DNA from: Pseudocercospora fijiensis CIRAD86
Lineage: Eukaryota > Ascomycota > Dothideomycetes > Mycosphaerellales > Mycosphaerellaceae
DNA: 64,000 nt
Reading direction: 5' to 3'
Assembly (NCBI RefSeq): GCF_000340215.1
Contig: NW_006921533.1
Location: 8,773,349 to 8,837,348 of the forward strand
The position numbers were made by a program, and so were the translations under genes. The notes under the pieces were generated by a model. The model searched no databases. It saw nothing but the letters and a program-made list of their open reading frames with translations, and had not been told where the DNA came from. This document shows, piece after piece, positions 9,990 to 22,089 of this stretch (the first letter of the stretch is position 1; each line of letters opens with the position of its first letter).

Positions 9990-11845
9990 TGTTCTAACTA
10001 GTTACGGATCCGTAGTCCTACCGTTCGTGCTTCTTCGGCATATAATTTTTCTTCGAGGGTATCGTTATATACGTCCCGTCCCTGCGCTACTATAGCCTTT
10101 CGGTATTGCTAATTTAATCGCTAAACCGTCTAACGTATATCTTGAGTAATAATCGTCCTTTCGTCGGGTAGGACGTATCCGTAGGGCGTAATTATACTTC
10201 CTATCGGTACTCGCTCCGTAATAAAGTTATAGTACGTATAGTCTATAGGTATCCGGGGGTAATTCTAGAATTTTGCCCGTAGGCTTATCTAGAAATAATC
10301 AAATTAGATAGGATCGACCTTCCGTTGTCCGTTAACCTTTAGAAACATTTCCTCGTATTTGCGTACTAGATACAAGGCGATTGTTCGCGCTGCTATAGGT
10401 GCATCTATTATAAACGTAAGGATCGTATCGTCGTTAATCCCGAATTCGTCTTTACTTTCTTTATTCGTAGTTTCTTCCTCGGTATCTAGACTTCCTTCTA
10501 AATCTTCTTGCTATTCCTCCTCTTACTAAGGGGACTCTAGTACTTCTAGGATAGCTCCTAACTCCTCCCCGGGAGGGAATAAAGCTTCCGGATCTCGGTT
10601 TTCTTTATCGTCGGTATCTAAGTAAGATTTATTAATCGTTTCTTCTTCTAACTAGGATTTCGCATCTTCTCGTACGAGTCGCCTAATCTAAGGGAAGAAT
10701 CCTGCTTCTACTTTAGTAGAATAATGAATTTAGTATTAGTCGTCGTAACAGAATCTCTAGTAAAGGGTTCTATATATAGGTTCTTGTCGTCGTGCTATTA
10801 TACAGATTTGTCGTAGCTCTTTCTTTACGACCTCTACGTAGGTCCTCGGCGCGTTATTAATAGAGTATAGCTCTACTACTATTCGGTAGCCTTCTCTACC
10901 CGAGTCCTTTCGTTGTATTATATTAAACTGTTCGCGTCGTACTATATTCTTACCGCGGCAGTTCCGTACTAGGTAGCCTTCCTTGCTATACGTATAGCAA
11001 GTTAATCTTTCTACTTTCTTAGGCGAACTCTTGCCTTTTCTTCCTTTAATTACTCGACCCTTCTAGGTAGCGTCTAGCTCTATTAGTTGCGTACCGTAGT
11101 AGTTGTTCCCTTTTAGTTTATCGTAGGTACTATAGTTTCGTCTATTATCGTATCTAGGAGTATAACTAGCTTTTCTAGAAGTCTTGGAATCGTAACGTCG
11201 TTCTAAAGCTCGTTCGTAGAGCCTATCGTCGAGATCGATCGTAATCTTAACTAATGTTCCTATATTATCTATTTTTCTACCGTCGCGTATAAGCTCGTCT
11301 TTAACGTTATCCTTAAGACCTCGCCGATATATTGTTATAAGAGCTTCGTCGTCCTAATCCGTAAGTTAGGCGTATTCCTAAAATTTAGCGGCGTAATCGG
11401 TATATAACCCCTTCTAAGTTAAATGTTAGATAACCCTAACTGCGGTAGCAACTTCGTTAGAAGATCTAAAGACCTTCTTTATCGTACGCTTAAGATTTTC
11501 GTAGCTTGCGAAGATTCTATCCGAATTGTCGGTTCCGTTGCTATCTAGATAGGTTCTAAGAAATAGTTTAACCTAATGCTAAGCCCTACCTCGTATAAAC
11601 GTCGTTGCGAAGACTAGCTTTAAGTTATCTTAAACCTAATTAAACATGAAATACATATCTATCTAGCTAACCTAGGTATCGAACTTGTCTCGGTCGCCGT
11701 AATAAAAGTCTAGCTTTCCGATCTTAAGAGAATCGTTTCCGGTATAGGTTCCGAGTACATTGCTAGCACTAGAGGTAGTACGTCGAGTACTGCCTATCTC
11801 GCTAGGGGCGGGAGTTCCCCTTCCGACTTGTAATAAGGCACTTAT
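9990..11845 (-). pseudogene. gag: gag with degraded CCHC zinc knuckle
   Basis: The minus-strand frame starts at an ATA (likely former ATG) at 11845-11843, only 17 bp inside the 5' LTR. It runs about 600 codons with RIP-type stops only. The capsid-like part includes GKLDFYYGDRDKFDT, MYFMFN and AVRVI-stop-HLT-stop-KG, all usual in fungal gypsy Gag. The CCHC knuckle at 10999-10958 is still spaced as C-x2-C-x4-H-x4-C, but the second Cys and the His have become Tyr (TGC/TGT to TAC/TAT), a textbook RIP effect. An acidic tail follows. The gag frame and pol frame differ by one base in the -1 sense, consistent with -1 frameshifting or with an indel. Confidence 0.85.
10958..10999 (-). other. RIP-damaged CCHC zinc-knuckle codons
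   Basis: The 14 codons read C-Y-T-Y-S-K-E-G-Y-L-V-R-N-C. The first and last Cys remain; positions 4 and 9, where Cys and His belong, are Tyr codons. G to A on the coding strand explains the change Cys to Tyr, and C to T explains His to Tyr. Confidence 0.85.
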
Positions 11846-11862
11846 CCTAAGGGCGTTTAAAG

Positions 11863-12208
11863 TGTTATAGTTACTCGCGACAGATCGTTAAGTAACTTCT
11901 TATTACGTACAAGCCGAGGCTTCTTTAGAGAGGCTAATACAAGCGGGAGGCAGAGACAGAATAATTAGTACAAAGGTAATTCTAATTAGTAAGTAGGTAA
12001 CATAAGTTGAACGCCTCGAGCTATAAGGGCATTCCGGCGTTCCTAAATACAAAGGAGATATCTTGTCTATAGTCGTAAGCGACGTAAGCGACGCTATCGC
12101 TCTCGACCGCTCCTATCGCTCCTAGTAAGATAGAGCGACAGCTTAGCCTACTAGTCTTAGCGTCGCTCTAAGATTATATAAGGACTCTAACTAATTAGAT
12201 CCGTAATA
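11863..12208 (-). repeat. 5' LTR of the gypsy element
   Basis: 346 bp, matching 5311-5656. Read on the minus strand it contains GTCCTTATATAATC near its start, a plausible TATA box for the element transcript. It ends ...GTAATA on the plus strand (GTAACA in the other LTR), followed by the CTAAT target duplication. Confidence 0.95.
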
Positions 12209-12629
12209 CTAATACCGATATACTATTCCTATTACTATCCGTCGCCTTCTTATCGAAGAATTCAAGCCGTTCCCCGATGTTGCTATAATACCCGACTAGG
12301 TGATTTAGCCCTAGCTAACCGATAATTAAGCCCCGGAGTTCCCGCTCTACTTCGATTGTTTCTAATATACTACCGTCGACGAATAGGGCGAATAATATAC
12401 GGCTATCTTTTACTCGCGTACCTCGATATAAGAGTATTATAAAACGCGACATAAGTAGACTAATACCTAGACTCGGGGCGGTAGTAGAAAAGCCCGCCTA
12501 TAAGAGATACCTAATCGCCTATAGGAGAGTAATATCTACGTATAGCAATTCTTCTACCTTAAAGCTAGGTACGAACCCGGATAGAATCGCTTGTTCTAGG
12601 TTTGTCGTCGCGCTCGTATAGTGCCTATT
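12209..12629 (+). repeat. helicase-unit copy A, continuation after the LTR element
   Basis: Continues the match to copy B (53166-53577) directly after the LTR element. Identity with copy B ends at CGCGCTCGTA, where copy B switches to telomere repeats and copy A carries on into the helicase gene. Confidence 0.9.
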
Positions 12630-14929
12630 CCCTCCTTATTATATAACGACTAGTTTGCGTCTACCCTAATTAAAGCCTAGGCCGATATCTGGGAGAAACT
12701 AGACGAGGATCGAAATGTCGTTTATAATAGCTTAGCCTACGTATCTGCCCTCCCTCCCTAGATTTAGTAACTCTTTATCGACCTTTACGTCGTCTTACTC
12801 TATAAAGACGAAATATAAGCCGCTGTCTGCCTCCCTAAAGAAGATAATAAGCCCTATATTATAGAAGTTATCGCTATCGCTCGCCGAGCGTTCTCTTATA
12901 CGATAAGGTATTATAGCGAAAGTAGCCCCTATTTTAACCTTACTAATTCCCGTAAGTAAGCCCTCGCTAACTTTTATAATATAATATAGAAGTCCGACTA
13001 TTATAAACATTTTCGCTTTCGGCGCTATAAGACCCGCTCGAGCGAACTTAAATACGCTAACGCTATACTATACGCGCTAGTATATTTTATTCGTTATATC
13101 TCCCCTAAAGTTCTATTTTTCCCTTCTATAATATCGCCTACCGATAAACTTAACGACGACGTCGACGCCGAAGTCGCTAGTTAAGTAAGCGATAAAGTCG
13201 ATAAAAAAGTCGACTATAGCCCTACTTAAGTAACGCCGACCGACGAATAGCGCGAACTCTAGAATAAACTTAGCGACTACGTCCGAAGCGGTATTACCGA
13301 AACGGAAGAACTAGAACTATATCCTCTTATTTCCTAGTTATTACTCTCCCTATTCTAGTACCTAATTAGTAGTCGTCGGTTCTACTCCCCGCTCCTTAGC
13401 TACCTCGCCCTTTATATAGTATAACCGCATTCGGGCGTATAGTAGGAGCTAAACGACTTTAATTACTATCTCTCCGCTATTGTTTAGATAGGGCAACTCC
13501 TTGTATTTAACTACTCCCGGCGTTATAACTAGGGCTTCGACCGCGACGACGAAGTTTTAGAGGCTATTAAGTATAAGATAGAGTTACTCTTTACGCGAGA
13601 GACCGCTATCCGAGAAATTGTCCGCTAGCGTTTAGTGCCCTCTTCGCCTTTACTAGCAACTATATATCGACTAATTAGGCTGTCTAGGCCGCCGATAGTA
13701 AATCTGTTTAATTTAGAGACGTCGTGCTACGAGTTATAGACCTAACTACCCTACTCGAGTATTGCTATCGATAGGCGTATAAGATCCTACGGCGCGACCT
13801 CCTTTTTAGACTCCCGTACAACTCTATCCCCCTTACCGACCTTTATAACCGTCCTAAAGAAACTACCGTCTACTTTAGCTTCCTCTAGAATAAGCGTAAT
13901 ACTACTATCGTTAACCTAGCTCGGACGTTCGTTATTAACGCTATCGCTAGTAATCCGGCTCTATTACATTTATACTTAGAGGCCGGTTTAGATACACTCT
14001 ACCTTAGCTCGGTAGTCGGCGTATATAAGTATTGCGTCTAAGAGTTCCTTTAGCTGCTTAGCGTCCTTATATTTATTAGTAGCGGTTAGCCTGCCTACGA
14101 ACCCGAATTCTTCTCGGCGACATAGCGTAATACTTAGTCGGTCCGCTCTATTACTATCCGAGATAGATGCGTTATAATTTACCTAACCTATACTAAGCTC
14201 CGCTAGAAGCTAAATAACAAACAAAACGTCCGCTTCCTATTTAAGCTCGGCCGCCTACTTGTCGATTACCTTATATATATTTAACTATTTCGCGAGCTCT
14301 ACTAGTATTAATCTAACCCCGGATAGGTACTTAGTTCTTTCCTCTAGTCTAAGGACAACCTCGTCTAGTCGGATAATACTATAACTTAATACCTTTGTCG
14401 ACAGACTATAGCCGCTAGCCTGCCCGCCTTCGGTATTAGCGAGTAGCGTTACTTCTCCGTCGCTATCGTTAAGAAATTCTTTAGTAAGTTCGTAGGCTTC
14501 GATTAATCGGACGTAGACGACGAAGACGACGAGGTCGACGATATAAAGGCAGCTATAGCTAGGCAGCGCAACTACAGTCTCTATACTACTAACATTTTAT
14601 ATACTAACGCTAATCTATTCGCCGCGTCGTCTAACTTATAGGATAGCTTAATCTAAGGTAGGTACCGCGCGTCTCGTATCTAGTCGAACTTCCTCTAGCT
14701 TTCTACCGCTATTACTCGCTACTAGGGGACCTAGCCGTCGCTAGGTAGCTCTATTAGCAACCTCTTAGTACTCGAGAATAGTAGTCTCGCCCCCGTCTTT
14801 ACCCTCGATAAAGCCCTATAGTACGCGCGCGAAATTATATAAAACCCGCGGCTATAGTAGAAGAGCGAGAGTTAAGCGACCGCTATACGATAGATTCTCT
14901 TCCTCGAGGCCCGACTGCTCGTCGTCCTC

Positions 14930-14950
14930 GGTACTAGCGCCGGTAAGAGT
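14930..14950 (+). other. Walker A of the RecQ-like helicase
   Basis: GGT ACT AGC GCC GGT AAG AGT encodes GTSAGKS; the first Ser is a likely RIP change from Gly. ATP-binding loop of the helicase. Confidence 0.85.
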
Positions 14951-15196
14951 CTCCTCTTTATAGTTCCTTACTATATAAAAGGTACGCGGACTGCCGTACT
15001 TATCCTTCCTCTAGTTGCTCTACGAGTTAATATACTTACCCGACTTAAAGCCGCTAAAGTGTCCTACGTAGTATAGTAACTAGGAATAGAGCGCCCTACT
15101 TCCCTTATCCTAGTTAGCGCTAAGGCCGCCTACTCTACCTAATTTATTATATATATATAGCGTCTTAGCGTCTAGAACTAGCTCGATCGTATCTTC

Positions 15197-15211
15197 GTCG
15201 ACGAGTGCTAT
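15197..15211 (+). other. DExH box of the RecQ-like helicase
   Basis: GTC GAC GAG TGC TAT encodes VDECY. RecQ helicases have DE[C/A]H; CAT to TAT by RIP explains Tyr. Confidence 0.85.
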
Positions 15212-16636
15212 TTAACCGTAACTGCGTTGCTATATCGCTCTATCTTTCGCTAATTTAGCTATCTCGGGTCGATTAGTACCTAGGTCGTCTACCTAACCGC
15301 TACTCTACTACTATCGATAGAACCTAAATTCCTATAGCGCAACGTTATCGCCTAGCCTATAATAGTACGGCGGAGTACTAATCGCGCTAACATTATATAT
15401 CGTGTTTCCTTATACTAGTAGGTATAGTTACTACTTATAGCCGTACGACTTATTAGGAAGCAACCTAGGGCGAGTATATTCGTACCTAGCGATCGCGTCC
15501 TAGTATTCGTATATAGTCTCGACTACGCTAAGTAGCTAGTAAGGGAAATTAATTGCCCGTACTTTACCGCTGCTAGTAGAACTACTAGCGAGAAAGAATA
15601 GCTACTCGACGCCTAGCTTAATAGTACCGACAATCTATTTCTCGTCGCTACTCCTATACTCGGCGAAGGATTCGATATACTACGTATCCGGGTTATTGTC
15701 TACGTCGGCCTCCTACCCTTACTAATATTATTTATATAATAGTCCGGTCGCGCTAGGCGAGATAGAAAGCTAGTACTATCTTACCTCCTACTACTAACCG
15801 AACTAACTATACTAGCAACGGTTAACTAGAGTAAGCTTAGCTTCGATTAATACCCTTACGTAGATAACGTTAGTTATATATAGTAGCGCGAGAGGCAAGC
15901 TATATAGCAATATACTCGCGTAGGTAAATGTTTGCGTCTAATTATATCTAATTACCTCGATAGTCCCTAATTCCGCCTAACGTATATATCTAACCTAGAC
16001 GATAGTAACGAGCTCTACTAACGATATATATACCGACTAGTACCGCCTCTAACCTAGCCCGAAACGCCGTAGACTTAGGCGATCCGTCGGTAGACCGCCT
16101 ATTTCTAGTATATCTAGTAAAACGAAGCTAGTAGTATAATATAGTTCGACCGCAACCTCGCCGTTATCTAACAACTATATACTATCTGCCGCTTCGTTAA
16201 TCCCCGTCTCCCTATATACTAATTCTCTTAATACCTACGCGCTAACTTCGTAGTTATAAAGAAGAGGTAAGCGCTCTAGGCTAAGCCGATCGAGAGGTAC
16301 TATGCCTACTTCTACTACTATTTCCCTTTTACTATATACTAGGAATATAGCAAGTAAATACGGAGTTGTTAACGGCTAGACGTTATATAGCTAGTCGCTA
16401 TCGGCGTATTCTAGTCGCTATAGATAGGTCCTACTTAGATCCGGGATAAATTCTAGCACTAATTTGAAACGCTAGAGGAATATCTCGGGTAGATAACTTA
16501 GAGCACTATATAGGATAGAGAAAAGGCTATCTAAGGTATTCGTCTCTGCGCTATCGCTATCGAGCACGTTCTAGCTAGGAACGTTAAACTAGATCCGGTA
16601 CCCGCTAATAACTATATAGAGTAGGAATTCTAGACG

Positions 16637-16715
16637 CTAACTATTTCGCTAGCCGGAAAAAAAACAATAATATACCGGTCGTGCTATTTACTTTTCTATC
16701 TAGCGAAATAGTCGG
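16637..16715. repeat. paired palindromic repeat
   Basis: CTAACTATTTCGCTAGCCGG and TTTTCTATCTAGCGAAATAG, about 50 bp apart, are a pair of the TTTTGCYRGCAAAA family inside the 3' part of the RecQ-like gene. It probably marks an intron, but I could not fix the splice sites. Confidence 0.55.
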
Positions 16716-18819
16716 TACGTAGCTATATTATCGCTATATCAACTCGGTAGTTAGGCGGGAGTAATAGTCTCTAATCTACTAACGATATTATTGCACTAGT
16801 ATCCTTATTAAATTAATAACGCTATAGCGTCGCTACGCTCGTACGCTATAGTATAAGATATCTACCGACGTTAGAAGCAGAGTATATAACTAAACAGTTA
16901 TAGCTAGCATTTACCTATATCGGTAGACCGTTTAAGTTAAATACGGATAGAGCGTAGTTAGTCGAGATCTAAAATATAAACTATCTGTCTACCGAACTAC
17001 TATTACTCGATATATTCTACTCTCTCTATCCTTACCCTAACCGCCTCCTCGTCGCCTTTCGCCTACGTCGTATATTAACCTACCGACGACAATATACTAA
17101 TAGTATCGTCGCCCTTCGTCGGAGTATTTCCGCTCGTAGACTTATTATTTCTACTACTATCTCTACGATCTATTCCTCTAGCACCTCTATACTTAGCTAC
17201 TCCTTATTTATTGTTCGCCCTTATACTACCTAGCCGGCCGATAAATCTTTCTCTACGCTCCTCCTCCCGCTTACCCCCTATTTATTATAGCCTTCGCCTA
17301 GTCCGCCTATTCCTCCTTTATTAACCTCTATTATACCCTTACTTAATCTATCTATTACTCTCTCGTTAACTTCTATTATGCCCTTACCTACTATTATATT
17401 ACTACCTACTAGTATACTATCTACCTAATCGCTAGGCCTATTAACCCGCGCCTACGTCGCTAACTTATCTAGTCGCTATTCCCCTATTTCTATCCTATAA
17501 TAGTATATTTCCTATGCAAATGAAAACGCTATATATTCTACGTAATATAACTATTTCTCCTCTACCGAGAAGCTCGCCTAGTTATACTATAGAAGTAGTA
17601 GTAGTCGCTCGTATAACTATCGTTGTATTAATATTCTATCGCAATACTTAGCTATATTACTAGTCGCTAGCGCCGGCTCGGCATAACTCGCTAACATTTA
17701 GTAGTCGGCTATCTCGGTAGTCTTACTCGTATCTACGCGATAGCTAGCCGTAGAGAGAAGTTTCGGAATAGCGACGTACTCGAGCAATTTAGTAGGCGAA
17801 ATCGGATAAAGGTAGGATATAGACAACCTCTAGAACCGACGTCCTCTTATATCTTTCCTCGCTATATATATTAGACTACCTACCGTATCGCTACTTTGTC
17901 TATTATTATAGCCGATCCTACCTTACGTCCTCCTAGAACCGTACGTAAACTCGATTAAATTTTACCGTACCGCTCGTACCTACGCGTCTACCTCTGCTTA
18001 TTATATACTATTTCTTTTATAATATGCTACTCGCCTACGCACTCTCTCTAGTATACTCGAATAGCGCGGTTATACCGCACCGTATTTCGATCTAGGCGTC
18101 GTATTTAAAATCCGCGTATATAAGTTAGGTTTAATTTAATCTCTCCTCGTACGTCGTCGTATATTATCTATTGTAATCTCTTATATTCCCTCTAGCCCCT
18201 ACTATTACTTAGGGGTCGAGCGCTAATACTATAGCTCTCTCGCCTCGCATTTATATATACTATCGACGGTAGCTAATAAAGTGCTACTTACCCGGGTTAT
18301 TTCTTACTACCGGTATCTGCTTTATACCTATTATCCTAGCGAGTGCGCTAATACCCTAACCGATCGACGTACTAGCTTAGTTTCTATACTATCGTACTAA
18401 CTATAGGCCTCCTCTAGTAGTTAGGTTAGATCTCGCTAGTAGAGGATATACTTAGTTAAGTCGGATTATACCCTATATAACTTAACGTAGGTATACTTGC
18501 TAGACAATCTACCGGTTTTTCCCTATCTCGCGATACCTGTATTAAAATACTAGAACCTATCGGTAAAGGAGTCGGCTAGATCGAGTATTATTAGATATAA
18601 GCTATTTATAGAGATCTTATACGTTAACCTACTTATTATTTATATATATAGTATAGTCGATACTACGCCGTAGTGCCGCTAAACATCGCTAGCTACGTAT
18701 AGGAGGTAAATGTATATAGTTATAGTGCTACCCGAATTTCTATATCTAGCACTTCTATCGTACGAGACTTAGGCGTTATATAACCTAGGGCTAATCTACT
18801 AAACGACGATTAGATACGA

Positions 18820-18883
18820 ACTAGTTTGCTAGGCGGCAAACTATATTGTCTATATTACTTTTACTAGCTAGCAAAATGGTTAG
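18820..18883. repeat. paired palindromic repeat
   Basis: CTAGTTTGCTAGGCGGCAAAC and TTTTACTAGCTAGCAAAATGG lie about 35 bp apart; the second is close to a perfect palindrome. Confidence 0.65.
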
Positions 18884-19669
18884 CACTTTCGTATTATAAT
18901 TGCGGTTATAGCAGATGCGTCTACTAGCTATAGGTCGTAGTATAGCAACGCTACTAAGGCTCGAACCCTAATTGCGCTATCTATCCCTAGATATAGCTCG
19001 ACTATTATACCTCGCCGACTAGATTTTATCGTATATCTTCTATTAGGACGTCCGGTATGCTATCTATACCGTTATCGTAGCCTTAGCTATCTTAGTCTAG
19101 TATATTCTTACTTACCTAGTAGTCTACTATTATCTAATCCGGCTATTATCGAGGCAATCCGATATATCCTTACGTTATAATACTAACGGACCCGTATACG
19201 GACTTATTAGGCTATATACTAGTTTATATATAGTTATTATATACGCAATAAAATACTACGATTAACTCGGTTAGTATTCGGTTCTTAAAACTGTTAACTC
19301 GTAATATCGTAGAATAGATAGCGGTTAGTTCGTCTACCCGGGATATACGTCCGAAATTATAGTATATTTTCGAACGACTACAATTCTCGAAAACTGATTT
19401 CTCCCCCGATCGATTAGATAACAATGCCCTAATCTAACGACATCTTTTATTATTTATCTACCTGAATATAAACCTACTATAACCGAGACAGTCCGAGCAA
19501 ATTAGTAACCTTACCGCCGCTAAGATTTACCCTAATCGTTACTAACCCTCGGGTCTAGCTTACTTACGTATTACGCTCCGTATACTAACGGCGTTTTCTA
19601 GGGTAGGTTTTATAGGTTACCTCCTCCTACTACCGCATATTATATAGTAAATTATTAATAGTATAATAC

Positions 19670-19735
19670 TAACTGTTTTACCGCCTAGCAAACTGCCGGG
19701 CTATTATCTATTTTCCTAGCCGGTAAAACGGTTAG
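19670..19735. repeat. paired palindromic repeat
   Basis: AACTGTTTTACCGCCTAGCAAAC and TATTTTCCTAGCCGGTAAAACG are separated by about 15 bp of spacer. Same family as the other pairs. Confidence 0.65.
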
Positions 19736-19949
19736 CACTCTTATATAGTCGCATTTATTATCCTATAGTTTAACGGGTTAGAGAAATACGAGGCGGTCTA
19801 TATTGCTTAACTACTATATCTACTTAGAGACGATAGTATATATACATCGAATGCATTATATATAATATGCTTAGTATAGGCTTATATATACTCGAGCCTA
19901 TCGATATATTATAGTTACCCTGCCTAGAATAGATCTATCGTTTCTAACA

Positions 19950-21600
19950 TTTCCGAGATACCGCCCCGCGTAGCCTCGAGCTATACGGCTACTCCGATAC
20001 GTATACTATCTCGTATTCTCTAGCCTTCCTCCTATACTATACTTACTATTCGATTAGCGTTAGATATCCCGTCTAATAATAAAGGTATATACTCGTCGCA
20101 AATGTAGTCGATTAAATCTTTACCTCTAAACTTAAGTTCTAGGACCTTCTTTACCTCCTCTAATGCTTTATCGAGGTTAGCTATACTGTATACGTCTAGT
20201 AGCTTACGGTATGCCGCCTCTAGAACCGGAATTACCTTAACGGTAAGATCTACTAAATCCTATTATATAGGTAGCCCTACTACTCGGCGTAGTAATCGGA
20301 TACTATTTACTATTAACAAGTAGTTTAGGTACTATTTCGCCTAGTATAGGATCGCGTCGGGAAAGTACTCCTACTATACGCTCTTAATTAATGTTGTCGT
20401 CGTCGTATAGAGTATTAATAGCAGATCGTCTAGATACGTATCTAGTAGTATTAACTTTATATACTACGCGGCTAAACAATACCTATTTACGGTCGGGTAG
20501 TCTATTCGTATTACCGCTATCGTAACCGCTATCCTATCGATAATAAAGCCTACTAGACATATACGGTGCCTACTACTATCCGGTTTTACGAATATATTAT
20601 CTACGATTAACGTCCTATCGCCCTCGGTATATAGCTCTAAAAGCTTAGAATAGGCGACGACTAGGTACTTAAACCTATCCTTTACCGTGTCCGGCTATAT
20701 ATAAAAGCCCGCGTATCTTAGTATATTTAGTTCTATGCCCGCGGTCGAATAGTCCGGCCGTTTGATTTTCTTTATCTCCGGTAGCTACGAGACATCCTCG
20801 ATAACCTTATCTGCTTGTTTTTTATTTAACCCCGCGTACCGATATACTAACCTAGCTACTGCTTTATATACTTCCTATAAACGACCCCGGGTATATATTA
20901 TTATAAACTGCATCCTAATTCGCTAGTACGCCTCTCGCGTACTATACTACTCTAGGTCTGCTCGGTCGCTCTCGCCGTAGTTATAACGCGTATTAGATTA
21001 GTCTATTATCTACTTGCCCGTAATCTATTTATATCTCCCCTCGGCCCCTATTATCTCTATAATCCCTCGCTATAGATACGTATCTTCTCTATCTCTACCG
21101 TCGCCGTACCGGTACGTTATACGAGTTTATTAACCTAATATATTAATATCGCATTTGCTTTTTATAATGCTAAATCCCCTCCGCTTCGCCTATCTATATA
21201 TAAACTATTCGGCCGCCTAGAATAACGGGAATTAATGCCCGTAGATCCGATCTAGTAGCCTATACGCCCCTATTAGACGCTCGTATCGCGCCCTAGTATT
21301 ATCTATCCTACTATCCTTACTACGAACTCGTACTAGAGCGCCGGGCAATCTTGCAATTATTAGATGTCGCTAGATAGCGGCGCTCCTTTTACGATATATC
21401 TCCTCTAATAACTTCTCTCGCTCTCTTACGCCTCCGCCTAAGCGCTAACGATCCTATTCGCGAATAGCGTATTCGATATCGAGTAGCGTAAAGTAGTCGT
21501 CGGTTATACTCTATAATAGGAACTACGATAGACTTATTATCGCTTCTAGCGCAACTGCCCGATTGTCGCGTATAACTACTACGCGGTATAGACAATCTAT
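19950..21600 (-). pseudogene. unidentified fossil gene
   Basis: On the minus strand a frame is continuous for about 300 codons around 20000-20830, with RIP-type stops only. It includes KLLELYTEGDRTLIVDNIF, AYRKLLDVYSIANLDKALEE and LELKFRGKDLIDYICDEYIP. Upstream, to about 21600, further open minus-strand pieces rich in Arg are present, including an ATG near 21595. I do not recognise a domain. The mixture of an Arg/Ser-rich N-terminus and a helical C-terminal part is all that can be said. Exon limits are unknown. Confidence 0.45.
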
Positions 21601-22089
21601 ACTACTATATCTAATACTTACTCGGCTAAGGGGAAACTCTATCCCCTCCTATAAACGGAATCGGCCTCGCTATTAAACTTAAAGACTAGTTATATCCCCT
21701 TCCCCTTCTATAGCGCGTAACTTATATCGTATCTATATATCTACGCTACTATCCGCCCTAATAGATATATCCTTACCTAAACTACCTATTATAGGAGATT
21801 ACTATATCCTATACGTATATCTATCTTACGCGTCTAATACTCGGTCGAAGACTCGACCCTCTCTCCTACCTTTATCCTATCTCGCCTGTTTCTACGTAGT
21901 ATATCTTCTATAGCTTATCGTATATATTAACTAATAATACAGCCGGTGCTATTACGTACTATTACGCCGACCGCCCTATACCTACTAACGCGCCCTACAA
22001 TCTCGTAATTAATAATGCTAACTATTATTCTATCTAGTAAAACGGCTAGTATTGCCTTAGGTACCCGCTACCGCGCCTACGTAGCTCGA

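Larger units (their letters stand above)
6510..9990 (-). pseudogene. pol: pol: protease, reverse transcriptase, RNase H, integrase, chromodomain
   Basis: A single minus-strand frame (all landmarks below fall in it) runs from about 9985 to a TAA at 6512-6510, broken only by RIP-type stops. Landmarks in order: aspartic protease ALIDSGASGNF at 9848-9810; reverse-transcriptase YIDDILV at 8747-8727, with the TKIDLRDAF block before it (8940-8890); RNase H with ETDASD near 8300; integrase with DFITKLP (7544), VDRLTKYVHFIP (~7450) and TDRDKLF (7346), supplying the first two catalytic Asp residues about 66 codons apart; and a C-terminal chromodomain with VEKILD and YLVKWKGYLH...ENT (6660-6540). Chromodomains of this class direct integration to modified nucleosomes (established for chromoviruses). 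Many Gln/Trp codons are now stops, so no protein can be made. Pol is in a different frame from gag. Confidence 0.93.
5311..12208 (-). mobile_element. complete Ty3/gypsy chromovirus LTR retrotransposon
   Basis: The element is 6,898 bp long with two 346-bp LTRs, a 5-bp target duplication and a matching empty site in copy B. Coding is on the minus strand, so the 5' LTR is at 11863-12208 and the 3' LTR at 5311-5656. A purine tract (AAGGAGGGGGATAG read on the minus strand) abuts the 3' LTR. Gag with a CCHC knuckle, then protease, reverse transcriptase, RNase H, integrase and a C-terminal chromodomain follow in Ty3/gypsy order. It is less RIP-mutated than its surroundings (TG and CA are more frequent), so it entered after the helicase unit had already decayed, or has seen fewer RIP cycles. 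In-frame stops show it is now dead. Confidence 0.97.
12209..17500 (+). pseudogene. zinc-finger plus RecQ-type helicase (telomere-linked helicase family), 3' part
   Basis: A plus-strand frame continuing from the part before the LTR insertion is readable for most of this stretch, with RIP-type stops only. The early part has FPLYFDCF (second finger) and long unassigned segments. The helicase core lies at about 14900-15720: Walker A GTSAGKSLLF (14930, GTGAGKS before RIP), VLILPLVALRVN (motif Ia), VDECY at 15197-15211 (a DECH box whose His became Tyr), VVYLTATL (motif III), then DRVLVFVYSLDYAK, LVATPILGEGFDILRIRVIV (motifs IV-V) around 15500-15700. This is the SF2 RecQ-like arrangement of fungal telomere-linked helicases. 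The part after 16000 is less clear and includes palindromes near 16640. Such genes are normally subtelomeric (established for several fungi). Confidence 0.8.
17500..19940. other. decayed sequence, no gene recognised
   Basis: RIP-type composition throughout. Short frames exist but none stays open with only Gln/Trp-type stops long enough to defend. It contains two palindrome pairs (18820-18883 and 19670-19735), which in this window usually mark introns or leaders, so a heavily decayed gene is possible. Confidence 0.5.

Noticed and set aside
12795..13010. 71-codon minus-strand frame
   Set aside because: Shadow of the RecQ-like gene, whose plus-strand frame is continuous here.
17500..19940. Several 60-70 codon open frames in the gene-poor stretch
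   Set aside because: Length and position are as expected by chance in TA-rich RIP sequence, with no motif and no support from RIP-aware reading.
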